Of a DNA stretch of 64,000 nucleotides, positions 45,441 through 55,305 are shown in pieces. A program made the position numbers and the translations under genes. The notes under the pieces were generated by a model. It made no database searches, was not told where the DNA came from, and was given only the letters and a program-made list of their open reading frames with translations. Location: contig JOEL01000031.1 of the NCBI GenBank assembly GCA_000720995.1, positions 62,001 to 126,000 on the forward strand, written 5' to 3'. Each line of letters begins with the position of its first letter. The first letter of the stretch is position 1. The DNA is from Streptomyces celluloflavus. Its GTDB lineage: Bacteria > Actinomycetota > Actinomycetes > Streptomycetales > Streptomycetaceae.

Positions 45441-46214
45441 CTACCGCGGACCATACTTCCGCCCCGTCCGCGAAGTGATCCCGCCGAGCACCCCGCGAGG
45501 CGCCAGCTTCACCGCGCTCACCAGCGCCTTGTACCGCGGGTCCGGGACGGACAGGGACTTGCCGCGTGCCAGGTCCCGCATCGCCGCGTCGACCAGTTTG
45601 CCGGCGTCCAGCCACAGCCAGCCGGGGATGTTGTCGGTGCCCATCCCGGCCCGCTGGTGGAACTCGGTCCGTACGAAGCCGGGGCAGAGCGCCATCAGCC
45701 GGACCCCGCTGCCCGCCAGGTCACGCGCGGCGCCCTGGGTGAACTGCACGACCCACGCCTTGCTCGCCCCGTACGTCCCGCGCGGTACGAACGCCGCCAC
45801 CGACGCGACGTTGACGACCGCGCCCCGCCGCCGGTCCCGCATTCCGCGGACCGCGGCCGTCGTGAGTCGCAGCACCGCCTCGCAGTGCACCTTCAGCATC
45901 GTCAGCTCATCGGCCATCGGCACTTCGAGGTACTCGCCCTTGTTGCCGAACCCCGCGTTGTTCACCAGCAGGTCCACCGGACGCGTGGGGTCCGCGAGCC
46001 GCTCCTCGACGGCGGCGATGCCCTCCTCCGTCGCCAGATCGGCGCGGAGCACCTCCGCTTCGATGCCGTGCCGGTCGTGCAGTTCGGTCGCCTGCTCGCG
46101 CAGCCGCTTCTCGTCGCGCGCCACCAGCACCACGCTGTGGCCGTCGCTCGCGAGCCGCCGGGCGAACGCCGCCCCGATGCCCGCCGTCGCTCCCGTGATC
46201 AGTGCAGTCGTCAT
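45441..46214 (-). CDS. short-chain dehydrogenase/reductase
   Basis: A 257-residue classical SDR: cofactor motif 'ALITGATAGIGAAFARRLAS', 'LLVNNAGFGNKG', catalytic Ser in 'NVASVAAFVPRG' and Tyr/Lys in 'YGASKAW'. The C-terminus matches the group of NAD(P)-dependent reductases of unknown substrate common in actinobacteria. The active site is intact. Confidence 0.9.
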   Translation of the reverse strand: MTTALITGATAGIGAAFARRLASDGHSVVLVARDEKRLREQATELHDRHGIEAEVLRADLATEEGIAAVEERLADPTRPVDLLVNNAGFGNKGEYLEVPMADELTMLKVHCEAVLRLTTAAVRGMRDRRRGAVVNVASVAAFVPRGTYGASKAWVVQFTQGAARDLAGSGVRLMALCPGFVRTEFHQRAGMGTDNIPGWLWLDAGKLVDAAMRDLARGKSLSVPDPRYKALVSAVKLAPRGVLGGITSRTGRKYGPR

Positions 46215-46293
46215 ACGGGCACGCTATCCGCCCCGGGCGCGGCGCCGATGCCCCGGAGCGCGCCGGCGCCCGCCCCCTTCGGCCGGCCTCCCG

Positions 46294-46959
46294 TCAGCTC
46301 GCCGCCTGCGCCACGTACTTGACCGCCTTGGCCCGCGCCTCCGGATGCAGTGCGTCCCCGACCGCGAGCAGCCGCGGCAGCAGCTCCCGTTGGGTCGTCA
46401 GCGCCCGGAACATCAGCGCGACGGTCACGTCGTGGTCCGGGCGGTGAACCACCTCGACGGTGTCCCCGGAGCGGATCTCGCCCGGTTCGAGCACCCGCAG
46501 ATACGCACCGGGCGCCCCGGCCGCCGTGAACCGCTTGATCCAGCCATGTTCGCCCAGCCAGCCCTGGAACGTCCGGCACGGAATCCGCGGTGAGGTCACC
46601 TCCAGCAGCAGCCGGTCGCCGATCCGCCAGCGCTCGCCGACCAGGGCGCCGTTGACCTCGACGCCGGCGGTGGTGAGGTTCTCGCCGAACACGCCGTTGC
46701 CCAGCTCGCGGCCCAGCTCCCGCTGCCAGGCGTCCAGGTCCTCGCGGGCGTAGGCGTACACGGCTTGGTCGTCGCCGCCGTGATGGCGGGTGTCGACGAC
46801 CGCGTCGCCCGCCAGCCCGCTCGCGCCGACGCCCTTGGGGCCCGGCGCGGCGACCGCCACCGGACCGTCCACGGGCTGCTTGTCGATACCCGTCCCGGCC
46901 GGGGAGTCGGTGTGCTCGGATGGTGTGGGGCGCCCCACGTTCACGGAAAGCAACTTCAT
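46294..46959 (-). CDS. MOSC domain protein (YiiM-like)
   Basis: The 221-residue protein from ATG 46959 (MKLLSVNVGRP) has the MOSC core: 'GDAVVDTRHHGGDDQAVYAY', 'NGVFGENLTTAGVEVNGALV', 'TSPRIPCRTFQGWLGEHGWI'. The last carries the conserved Cys that handles sulfur or a molybdenum-cofactor-bound hydroxylamine reductase in YiiM. It is divergent from the LysR gene, which may regulate it. Confidence 0.88.
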   Translation of the reverse strand: MKLLSVNVGRPTPSEHTDSPAGTGIDKQPVDGPVAVAAPGPKGVGASGLAGDAVVDTRHHGGDDQAVYAYAREDLDAWQRELGRELGNGVFGENLTTAGVEVNGALVGERWRIGDRLLLEVTSPRIPCRTFQGWLGEHGWIKRFTAAGAPGAYLRVLEPGEIRSGDTVEVVHRPDHDVTVALMFRALTTQRELLPRLLAVGDALHPEARAKAVKYVAQAAS

Positions 46960-47039
46960 AAAGGTCACGCTAAGCCAATCCAGCCAAAGCGTGTAGTGAG
47001 TAATCTGCCCTCCCTCCAAGGCTCGCTTATGCTTGAAGA

Positions 47040-47951
47040 ATGATCGAGGCCCGTCATCTCCGTGTGCTGCGCGCCGTCGCCAGGACCGGTTCCTTCTCCG
47101 CCGCCGCCCGCGAGCTGGGCTGCACCCAGCCCGCCGTCAGCCAGCAGATGAAGGCCCTGGAGCAGTCCGCCGGCACCCCGCTCCTGGTCCGTACGGGACG
47201 CGAGATGCGGCTGACGCAGGCGGGCGAGGCGCTGGTACGGCACGCCGTCGGCATCCTGGCGGGGCTCACCGCCGCGGAGGAGGAGGTCGCCGCCATCGCG
47301 GGCCTGCGGGCCGGCCGGGTGCGGCTGGTGTCGTTCCCCTCCGGCAGTTCGACGCTGGTGCCGACCGCGCTGGCGGCGATGCGCGCCGCGTACCCCGGCA
47401 CCCGGGTCTCGCTGGTCGAGGCCGAACCGCCGCGCTCGATCGAGATGCTGCGCAACGGCGACTGCGAGATCGCGCTGGCCTTCCGCTATCCCGAGGTGCG
47501 CGGCGCGGACCCGGCAGCCGGGGCGGAGTGGGACGACCTGGTCGCCCGCCCGATCCTGGCGGACCGGCTGATCGGGCTGGTCCCGGACGGCCACCGGCTG
47601 GCGCAGGCCGGTACGGCACGGTTCGCCGAACTGGCCGACGACCCGTGGATCGGCGGCTGCCCGCGCTGCCGGAGGCACCTCGTGGAGGTCTGCGAGAACG
47701 CCGGCTTCACCCCGCGTATCGACTTCGCCACCGACGACTACCCGGCGGTGATCGGCCTGGTCGGCGCGGGCCTGGGCGTCGCCGCCCTGCCCGAGCTGAC
47801 CCTGGCGTCCGTACGCCCCAAGGGCGCCACGACGGTACGGCTGGAACCGGCCGTACACCGCGAGATCGTCGCGCTCACGCTGCCGGACCTGGCGCAGGTC
47901 CCCGCGGTCGAGGCGATGCTCGATCAACTGGTCGAGGCCGCAGGGCACTGA
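47040..47951 (+). CDS. LysR-family transcriptional regulator
   Basis: A 303-residue LysR regulator: winged helix 'HLRVLRAVARTGSFSAAARE' and 'LGCTQPAVSQQMKALEQSAG', followed by a two-lobed effector domain ('VRLVSFPSGSSTLVPTALAA', 'GLVGAGLGVAALPELTLASV'). It is divergent from the MOSC gene with 80 bp between, the usual arrangement for a LysR and its target. The effector is unknown. Confidence 0.92.
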   Translation: MIEARHLRVLRAVARTGSFSAAARELGCTQPAVSQQMKALEQSAGTPLLVRTGREMRLTQAGEALVRHAVGILAGLTAAEEEVAAIAGLRAGRVRLVSFPSGSSTLVPTALAAMRAAYPGTRVSLVEAEPPRSIEMLRNGDCEIALAFRYPEVRGADPAAGAEWDDLVARPILADRLIGLVPDGHRLAQAGTARFAELADDPWIGGCPRCRRHLVEVCENAGFTPRIDFATDDYPAVIGLVGAGLGVAALPELTLASVRPKGATTVRLEPAVHREIVALTLPDLAQVPAVEAMLDQLVEAAGH

Positions 47952-47978
47952 CGGCCTGGGACGGCTGCGGGGGTTTCG

Positions 47979-48124
47979 CGGGTGGGGCTTCGCCTGGTGG
48001 GGCTTCACCCGGTGTCATTCCGTAGGTGAGGTCCACCCGGTGTCCTTCACCATGTGGGACCTCATGCGGGACCTCGTGGGACCTCACCCCGTGGTCTTCA
48101 CCCAGTGGTCTTCACCCGGTGCGG
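47979..48124. repeat. degenerate 14-15 bp tandem array (GGTG...TTCACC)
   Basis: About ten degenerate copies of a unit like GGTGGGGCTTCACCC follow the LysR stop. Each unit starts GGTG and ends CACC, so it is weakly self-complementary and the array could fold into many small hairpins. Confidence 0.6.
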
Positions 48125-48464
48125 ACGTGCTCCTCATACGGGGCGACGGCCCGGCCGCCGTTCGAGTGACCGGGACGCGGCGCGGCGGCGAGGGGAATGC
48201 CGCAGCGCGAAGCGCCGCAGTGGACCAGCGACGAGAAGCGCCGCAGTGGAGTAGTGACGAGAAGCATCGCGGTGAAGCAGCGACGAGAAGCGTCGCGATG
48301 AAGCGGTGACGAGGGGCGGGCGTGGGCGGGCACGGGGCGCCCGCGGCGGCGCGAGCCGGCCGGGGAAGGCCCGCCGGAGTTCTCCCGGGGCCTTCCCGCT
48401 GCTCGCGGAGGGTTTTCGCGGAGCGTGTGGTGTGCGTGCTTCCCGGTGCGGCGGCTCCGGACGG
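48125..48464. other. intergenic region between LysR and whiD, no gene
   Basis: No gene is supported. The stretch contains the 26-bp tandem repeat (48227-48314), and the remainder is GC-rich spacer up to the whiD stop. Confidence 0.5.
48227..48314. repeat. 26-bp tandem repeat, about 3.4 copies
   Basis: Units begin at 48227, 48253, 48279 and 48305 with the shape AGYGACGAGAAGC followed by RYCGCRRTGRARY. A partial copy may precede. The period is exactly 26 bp, which is neither coding-frame nor helical-turn spacing. Confidence 0.75.
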
Positions 48465-48797
48465 TCAGAGGCCGGTCACGCCGACGTGGTGGGTCATCGA
48501 GGTCGCGGGGACCAGCCGGTGCCGGGCCCGGCCCATGAGCTCCTCGCGCTCGTCCTCGGTCAGTCCGCCCCAGACCCCGTAGGGCTCGCGGACCGCCAGC
48601 GCGTGCGCCGCACATTCGGCCCGTACGGGGCAGCGCATGCAGACCTCCTTCGCCGATGTCTCACGCGCGCTACGAGCCGCTCCGCGCTCGCCCTCGGGGT
48701 GGAAGAAGAGCGAGCTGTCCACGCCGCGGCAGGCGGCCAGCAACTGCCAGTCCCAGAGGTCTGCGTTCGGGCCCGGGAGGCGGGAGAAATCTGCCAT
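48465..48797 (-). CDS. whiD: WhiB-like sporulation regulator WhiD
   Basis: WhiD is a [4Fe-4S] Wbl protein needed for late spore maturation in Streptomyces. The 110-residue product starts 'MADFSRLPGPNADLWDWQLL', has the four cluster Cys at 23, 53, 56 and 62 ('CRG', 'CMRCPVRAEC') and the G-V-W-G-G turn at 74-78. It matches my memory of S. coelicolor WhiD nearly throughout except the C-terminal 15 residues, which vary among species. The start agrees with the known protein. It is divergent from bldM. Confidence 0.96.
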   Translation of the reverse strand: MADFSRLPGPNADLWDWQLLAACRGVDSSLFFHPEGERGAARSARETSAKEVCMRCPVRAECAAHALAVREPYGVWGGLTEDEREELMGRARHRLVPATSMTHHVGVTGL

Positions 48798-48846
48798 TGC
48801 TAATCCCCTCGAAGCGATGCTGTTGCGGGCTCGGTGCTGAAGACCG

Positions 48847-48871
48847 TACATCTACTGTCTAAGTAGATGTA
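48847..48871. promoter_or_regulatory. 25-bp palindrome in the whiD promoter
   Basis: TACATCTACT (48847-48856) and its exact reverse complement AGTAGATGTA (48862-48871) flank 5 nt, about 50 bp before the whiD start. It does not resemble the BldD (AGTGA-N-TCACC) or BldM (TCAC...GTGA) sites and is a candidate operator of another regulator. Confidence 0.6.
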
Positions 48872-49025
48872 AATATGACTCATTGCGAATCTAGCCGCAG
48901 TTGGCACGAAAATGAAAGGAAGAGGGCCAAATAGGGCATAGGGTGCGCGCGCGACCACCGGTACGGCGATGAACCGTCTGCGTATCCGGTCACTTACGGA
49001 GCGTGCCGAACCCGGTCGTCGAGGC

Positions 49026-49053
49026 CGTAACTCTTTCGAGTGACCGTCGTTGA
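49026..49053 (+). promoter_or_regulatory. bldM promoter of sigma-BldN type
   Basis: CGTAAC (49026-49031) and CGTTGA (49048-49053) are separated by 16 nt. This is the arrangement reported for BldN-dependent bldMp1 in S. coelicolor. Confidence 0.75.
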
Positions 49054-49176
49054 GTGTGCGGAGGCGATTGGCAGAGGTAGCCGTCGGGCATCTGTCCGAG
49101 GCCGTCAATCGCACAGGTGACGATATGTATCAGCCTGGAGGCTCAAGGTGACGCGCATCAGCTGCGGAGGACGGTC

Positions 49177-49788
49177 ATGACATCCGTCCTCGTCTGCGAC
49201 GACTCCCCGCTTGCCCGAGAGGCGCTCCGTCGGGCGGTTGCGACCGTTCCCGGCGTCGAGCGTGTGACGACGGCGGCCAACGGCGAGGAAGTCCTCCGCC
49301 GCTGGGGCGCCGATCGCTCGGACTTGATTCTGATGGACGTACGGATGCCCGGTCTCGGCGGTGTCGAGACCGTGCGGCGGCTGCTGTCCGCCGACCCCGG
49401 CGCCCGGATCATCATGCTCACGGTGGCCGAGGATCTGGACGGGGTCGCGCTCGCGGTCGCCGCCGGTGCCCGCGGCTATCTGCACAAGGACGCCTCGCGC
49501 GCCGAGCTGCGCGCCACGGTGACCCAGGCGCTTGCCGACCCGACGTGGCGGCTCGCCCCGCGTCGGCTGCGGTCCGCCGAGATGGGCGCGGCGCCGACTC
49601 TGACCGCCCGGGAGATCCAGGTGCTGGAGGGCATGAGCCACGGCCGCTCCAACGCCGAGATCGGCCGGGAGCTGTTCCTCTCCGAGGACACGGTCAAGAC
49701 GCACGCCCGGCGCCTCTTCAAGAAGCTCGGCGCATCCGACCGGGCACACGCGGTGGCGCTGGGCTTCCGCTGGGGACTGGTCCGCTGA
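49177..49788 (+). CDS. bldM: atypical response regulator BldM
   Basis: BldM is an orphan response regulator required for aerial hyphae; it acts as a homodimer and with WhiI. The 203-residue protein has a receiver domain with D8, D9 and D54 ('ILMDVRMPG') and a LuxR-type HTH ('LTAREIQVLEGMSHGRSNAE', 'LFLSEDTVKTHARRLFKKLG'). ATG 49177 has GGAGG upstream. It is flanked by whiD and shbA in the order known from Streptomyces. Confidence 0.96.
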   Translation: MTSVLVCDDSPLAREALRRAVATVPGVERVTTAANGEEVLRRWGADRSDLILMDVRMPGLGGVETVRRLLSADPGARIIMLTVAEDLDGVALAVAAGARGYLHKDASRAELRATVTQALADPTWRLAPRRLRSAEMGAAPTLTAREIQVLEGMSHGRSNAEIGRELFLSEDTVKTHARRLFKKLGASDRAHAVALGFRWGLVR

Positions 49789-49914
49789 CCGCGGTGTGAG
49801 GCGCTGCGCAACGGGGTTGCGGCGTTCGTCCCTTGATGAGGTGGCGAAGGCCGCAGCCCCGCCGCGTGGGCACCCGGCGCCGAAACGTCACGCGATGCCG
49901 CATCCTTGACGTGT

Positions 49915-49951
49915 GACTCCTCCCCGGCGGAGGCCGGGGCTTCTCACTCGG
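49915..49951. repeat. IS200/IS605-like terminal hairpin or REP-type palindrome
   Basis: CCCCGGC (49922-49928) - GGAG - GCCGGGG (49933-49939) within ACTCCTCCCCGG...CCGGGGCTTCTCAC resembles the foldback ends common to IS200/IS605 elements and derived repeats in streptomycetes. No transposase or TnpB is nearby, so it would be a solitary remnant. Confidence 0.45.
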
Positions 49952-49966
49952 CCAGAAGAGACCCTG

Positions 49967-50095
49967 ATGACGGACAAGCCCTGCCCGGTGCCGTTCGGCA
50001 CGGGCTACAAGCTACCGACGGGGTCCGGGGGCCGGTATGGGCACAACCCGATCGGGGGAGGCGTGGGACGTGGGTTCCAGAACGACGGCTCGTAA
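49967..50095 (+). CDS. possible 42-residue peptide between bldM and shbA
   Basis: ATG 49967 opens a frame '[20 protein letters not shown]' rich in Gly, ending 'GRGFQNDGS'. Ribosome binding is weak (AGAAGAGA). It is too short to judge, and I include it only because its codon use is normal. Confidence 0.3.
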   Translation: MTDKPCPVPFGTGYKLPTGSGGRYGHNPIGGGVGRGFQNDGS

Positions 50096-50159
50096 CGGTT
50101 CGGTGCACAACAACAGGGGTGATGCCGCGAGCGGCGCCGCGTCAAGGCACCATGGACCG

Positions 50160-50735
50160 ATGCGCGATGACGGCAATCAGGAGATCGGTGATCTCGTCGC
50201 ACGCGCCGTCGAGGGCGATCGGCGGGCCACGCACGACCTCCTGGCCCATGTGCACCCTCTCGCTCTGCGCTACTGCCGCACCCGGCTCTCCCGGCTGCCG
50301 GGGGACGCCCGGCACTTCGTGGAGGACCTGGCGCAGGAGGTCTGTGTCGCGGTGCTCTGCGCGCTGCCGCGCTACCGGGACACCGGTAAGCCCTTCGAGG
50401 CGTTCGTCTTCGCCATCGCCGGCCACAAGGTCGCCGATCTGCAACGGGCCGCGATGCGCGGTCCCGGCAGTACGGCCGTGCCGTCCGACGAGATGCCCGA
50501 GCAGCCGGACGACTCCCTCGGCCCCGAGGAGCGGGCGCTGCTGAGCAGCGACGCCGAGTGGGCCAAGAAACTGCTGGCGAACCTGCCGGAGAACCAGCGC
50601 GAGCTGGTGCTGCTGCGGGTCGCGGTCGGGCTGACGGCCGAGGAGACCGGGCAGATGCTGGGGATGTCGCCCGGTGCGGTGCGGGTCGCCCAGCACCGCG
50701 CGCTCAGCCGGCTGCGGGCGCTCGCCGAGCAGTAG
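50160..50735 (+). CDS. shbA: principal-like ECF sigma factor ShbA
   Basis: ShbA is the ECF-type sigma factor that drives transcription of the housekeeping hrdB gene in Streptomyces. The 191-residue product has region 2 ('[20 protein letters not shown]', '[19 protein letters not shown]') and region 4 ('[20 protein letters not shown]', '[20 protein letters not shown]'). Its position between bldM and guaB matches S. coelicolor. ATG 50160 gives the expected N-terminus, though the ribosome site is poor and earlier starts cannot be excluded. Confidence 0.9.
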   Translation: MRDDGNQEIGDLVARAVEGDRRATHDLLAHVHPLALRYCRTRLSRLPGDARHFVEDLAQEVCVAVLCALPRYRDTGKPFEAFVFAIAGHKVADLQRAAMRGPGSTAVPSDEMPEQPDDSLGPEERALLSSDAEWAKKLLANLPENQRELVLLRVAVGLTAEETGQMLGMSPGAVRVAQHRALSRLRALAEQ

Positions 50736-50888
50736 CGGTCGGCGGTCGGTCGGCGGGGTGCCCCCGGTGCCCCGCGGGAATCCCTTGGGGCGGCGGGGCG
50801 GCTCGGTAGAAACGTACGAGTGATGAGGCCCTCATCGGCCGTGGAATGGGACACCTCTCCAGGCCGTTAGCATGGGAGTCCGCGCTGA

Positions 50889-52504
<1,616 letters not shown>

Positions 52505-52616
52505 CGAGGCGAGTAAGCCCCGCAGGCGTGGCGGAAGCCCGTGGCCGTACCGCGGCCGCGGGTTTTCGTGTGTCGGGGATACTGGAACGGCAGACTTAGA
52601 GGGAAAGGCCACACAC

Positions 52617-53744
52617 GTGACTGAGATCGAGATCGGACGCGGCAAGCGCGGCCGCCGGGCATATGCCTTCGACGACATCGCCGTCGTCCCGAGTCGCCGC
52701 ACCCGCGACCCGAAGGAGGTCTCGATCGCCTGGCAGATCGACGCCTACCGTTTCGAGCTGCCGTTCCTGGCCGCTCCGATGGACTCCGTGGTCTCGCCGC
52801 GGACCGCGATCCGCATCGGTGAGCTGGGCGGTCTGGGCGTCCTCAACCTGGAGGGTCTGTGGACCCGGTACGAGGACCCGGAGCCGCTGCTCGCGGAGAT
52901 CGCGGAGCTGGACGGTGAGACGGCCACCAAGCGGTTGCAGGAGATCTACGCCGCGCCGATCAAGGAAGAGCTGATCGGGCAGCGGATCAAGGAGGTGCGC
53001 GACTCGGGTGTCGTGACCGCCGCCGCGCTGTCGCCGCAGCGCACCGCCCAGTTCTCCAAGGCGGTCGTGGACGCGGGCGTGGACATCTTCGTGATCCGCG
53101 GCACCACCGTCTCCGCCGAGCACGTCTCGTCGGCCGCCGAGCCGCTGAATCTGAAGCAGTTCATCTACGAGCTGGACGTCCCGGTCATCGTCGGCGGCTG
53201 CGCCACGTACACCGCGGCGCTGCACCTGATGCGGACCGGCGCGGCCGGTGTGCTGGTCGGGTTCGGCGGCGGCGCGGCGCACACCACCCGTAACGTCCTG
53301 GGCATCCAGGTCCCGATGGCGACGGCGGTGGCGGATGTCGCCGCCGCGCGCCGGGACTACATGGACGAGTCCGGCGGCCGGTATGTGCATGTCATCGCCG
53401 ACGGCGGCGTGGGCTGGTCCGGCGACCTGCCGAAGGCGATCGCCTGCGGTGCGGACGCGGTGATGATGGGCTCGCCGCTGGCCCGTGCGACGGACGCGCC
53501 CGGCCGCGGCCACCACTGGGGCATGGAGGCCGTGCACGAGGACGTGCCGCGGGGCAAGCGGATGGACCTCGGCGCGGTCGGCACGACGGAGGAGATCCTC
53601 CTCGGGCCCTCGAACACGCCCGACGGGTCGATGAACTTCTTCGGTGCGCTGCGCCGGGCGATGGCCACCACGGGCTACTCCGAGCTCAAGGAGTTCCAGC
53701 GGGTCGAGGTGACGGTCGCGCCGTCGCAGCACGACAACCGCTAG
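52617..53744 (+). CDS. guaB3: GuaB3-type IMP dehydrogenase-related protein
   Basis: A 375-residue TIM-barrel protein of the actinobacterial GuaB3 group, conserved next to guaB. It keeps parts of the IMPDH barrel ('RAYAFDDIAVVPSRRTRDPK', 'LPFLAAPMDSVVSPRTAIRI', 'VIADGGVGWSGDLPKAIACG') but lacks the CBS domains and the catalytic Cys loop (the corresponding 'LVGFGGGAAHTTRNVLG' has no Cys), so it cannot act as a normal IMPDH. GTG 52617 is preceded by AGAGGGAAAGG. Confidence 0.92.
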   Translation: MTEIEIGRGKRGRRAYAFDDIAVVPSRRTRDPKEVSIAWQIDAYRFELPFLAAPMDSVVSPRTAIRIGELGGLGVLNLEGLWTRYEDPEPLLAEIAELDGETATKRLQEIYAAPIKEELIGQRIKEVRDSGVVTAAALSPQRTAQFSKAVVDAGVDIFVIRGTTVSAEHVSSAAEPLNLKQFIYELDVPVIVGGCATYTAALHLMRTGAAGVLVGFGGGAAHTTRNVLGIQVPMATAVADVAAARRDYMDESGGRYVHVIADGGVGWSGDLPKAIACGADAVMMGSPLARATDAPGRGHHWGMEAVHEDVPRGKRMDLGAVGTTEEILLGPSNTPDGSMNFFGALRRAMATTGYSELKEFQRVEVTVAPSQHDNR

Positions 53745-53786
53745 CGGCGGACCGGCCCGGGGCACGGCCACCGGGTCCCGTACGTG

Positions 53787-53827
53787 ACGCGGCGGCCCGG
53801 CGACATCATGTCGCCGGGCCGCCGCGT
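53787..53827. terminator. bidirectional terminator between guaB3 and the sugar dehydrogenase
   Basis: A 19-bp perfect stem (53787-53805 with 53809-53827) and 3-nt loop is followed by TTTT on the plus strand. It sits between convergent genes. Confidence 0.9.
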
Positions 53828-53863
53828 TTTGCGGTTCCGGGGCCCTCCCGCGCCGGTTGCGGG

Positions 53864-55111
53864 TCAGAGCCGGTGGGCGGTGCCCGTAGGGGTCGCGCCC
53901 CGGGTGTCCAGGAGGAGCTGGGCCTTGGCCGCCAGGCCCTGGAGGTCGTAGGTGCGGTGGGGCTGGAGGAGGAGCGTCAGATCGGCGTCGGCCGCGGCCT
54001 CGTAGGGGGAATCGGCCCGGGGGACGGGGCGGCCCCGCACGTTCCACCGGGGGACGTAGGGGTCGTGGTAGGTGAGCTGCGCGCCCAGTGCCATGAGGCG
54101 GGTGGCGATCTCGCGGGCCGGGGAGCCCTCCTGGTCGCCGGTGTCGGGCCGGTAGCTGACACCGAGGAGCAGGACGCGGGCGCCGCGGGCGGACTTGCCG
54201 TGCTCGTTGAGCAGGGTGGCGCAGCGCTGGATGACATAGCGCGGCATCCGGCCGTTGACCTCCTGGGCGAGTTCGACCATGCGGAGCGGGTAGCCCGGTG
54301 AACGTCCTTTGTAGGAGAGGCAGTTGGGGTCGATGGCTCCGGAGTGGCCGCCCACGCCGGGGCCGGGGCGGAACGCCTGGAAGCCGAAGGGCTTCGTCTC
54401 GGCGCAGCGGATGACGTCCCACAGGTCGACGCCGATGTCGTGGCAGAAGACCGCCATCTCGTTCAGCAGGGCGATGTTGACGTGGCGGTAGTTGGTCTCC
54501 AGGACCTTGGCCGTCTCCGCCTCGCGGGGGCCGCGGGCGCGGACGACCTTGTCGGTCAGCCGCCCGTAGAACGCCGCGGCGGCCTCGGTGCAGGCGGGGG
54601 TGAGGCCGCCGATGACCTTGGGGGTGTTGCCATAGCGGTAAGTGCGGTTGCCGGGGTCGTGCCGGTGGGGTGAGCAGGCGAGGTGGAAGTCGCGGCCGGC
54701 GGTCAGTCCCGACCCCGCTTCGAGCAGGGGGCGCAGGAATTCCTCGGTGGTGCCCGGGTAGGCGGTCGATTCGAGGATGACGGTGGTGTGCGGGCGCAGC
54801 TGCGCGGCCAGGGTGCGGGCCGCGTCGGCGACGCCGGTCAGGTCCACGGCGCGGTCCTCGCCGAGCGGTGTGGGGGTGCAGATGACGGCCGTGCGGACCT
54901 TGCCGAGGGCGGCGGGGTCGGCGGTGGTGCGGAAACCGCCGGCGAGCAGGCGGCGGATCTCGGTGGCGGACAGCGGCCCGTCGGCGACCGAGGGGGCGGC
55001 CGCGTGCGGGTCGGGGTCGTAGCCGACGGTGCTGATGCCGGCGGTGGTGGCGGCCTGGGCGAGCGGGAGGCCGAGGTGTCCGAGGCCGATGACGGCGAGG
55101 TCTGCGGGCAT
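53864..55111 (-). CDS. UDP-sugar (nucleotide sugar) dehydrogenase family protein with altered active site
   Basis: The 415-residue protein has the NAD fold 'DLAVIGLGHLGLPLAQAATT', 'ESTAYPGTTEEF', the middle helix with 'AETAKVLETNYRHVNIALLN', and a C-terminal domain 'VLLLGVSYRPDTGDQEGSPA'. It belongs to the UDP-glucose/UDP-ManNAc dehydrogenase family. The catalytic Cys normally in GGHCxPVDP is replaced: here 'GGHSGAIDPN' has Ser257, with a Cys only at 264. The usual SPERxxPG also reads SPHRHDPG. Activity as a four-electron oxidase is doubtful. ATG 55111 (AAGGA upstream) is preferred over 55150. Confidence 0.85.
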   Translation of the reverse strand: MPADLAVIGLGHLGLPLAQAATTAGISTVGYDPDPHAAAPSVADGPLSATEIRRLLAGGFRTTADPAALGKVRTAVICTPTPLGEDRAVDLTGVADAARTLAAQLRPHTTVILESTAYPGTTEEFLRPLLEAGSGLTAGRDFHLACSPHRHDPGNRTYRYGNTPKVIGGLTPACTEAAAAFYGRLTDKVVRARGPREAETAKVLETNYRHVNIALLNEMAVFCHDIGVDLWDVIRCAETKPFGFQAFRPGPGVGGHSGAIDPNCLSYKGRSPGYPLRMVELAQEVNGRMPRYVIQRCATLLNEHGKSARGARVLLLGVSYRPDTGDQEGSPAREIATRLMALGAQLTYHDPYVPRWNVRGRPVPRADSPYEAAADADLTLLLQPHRTYDLQGLAAKAQLLLDTRGATPTGTAHRL

Positions 55112-55305
55112 GCCGCGGCTGTCCTTCCCGAGCGATTCCGGATGGCGCATAAGTAGACTAAGCCGACATTCGACTCAGAATGGATATTGGCCGATCGGGG
55201 TGGCGGGGTGTTGCCGCCGCCCGCGACGGAGGGGGACTGACGGCACGTAGCGCGGACAGAATCGACCGACGGGGGGTGTGGCCCCGATCACAGCGGGAGG
55301 CAGTG

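Noticed and set aside
44635-46593. Plus-strand frame across the repeat array and SDR gene
   Set aside because: The translation is low-complexity Arg/Ala/Pro from the repeats and then antisense of the SDR gene.
52617-53744. A second functional IMP dehydrogenase
   Set aside because: There is no catalytic Cys loop and no CBS pair; it belongs to the GuaB3 group instead.
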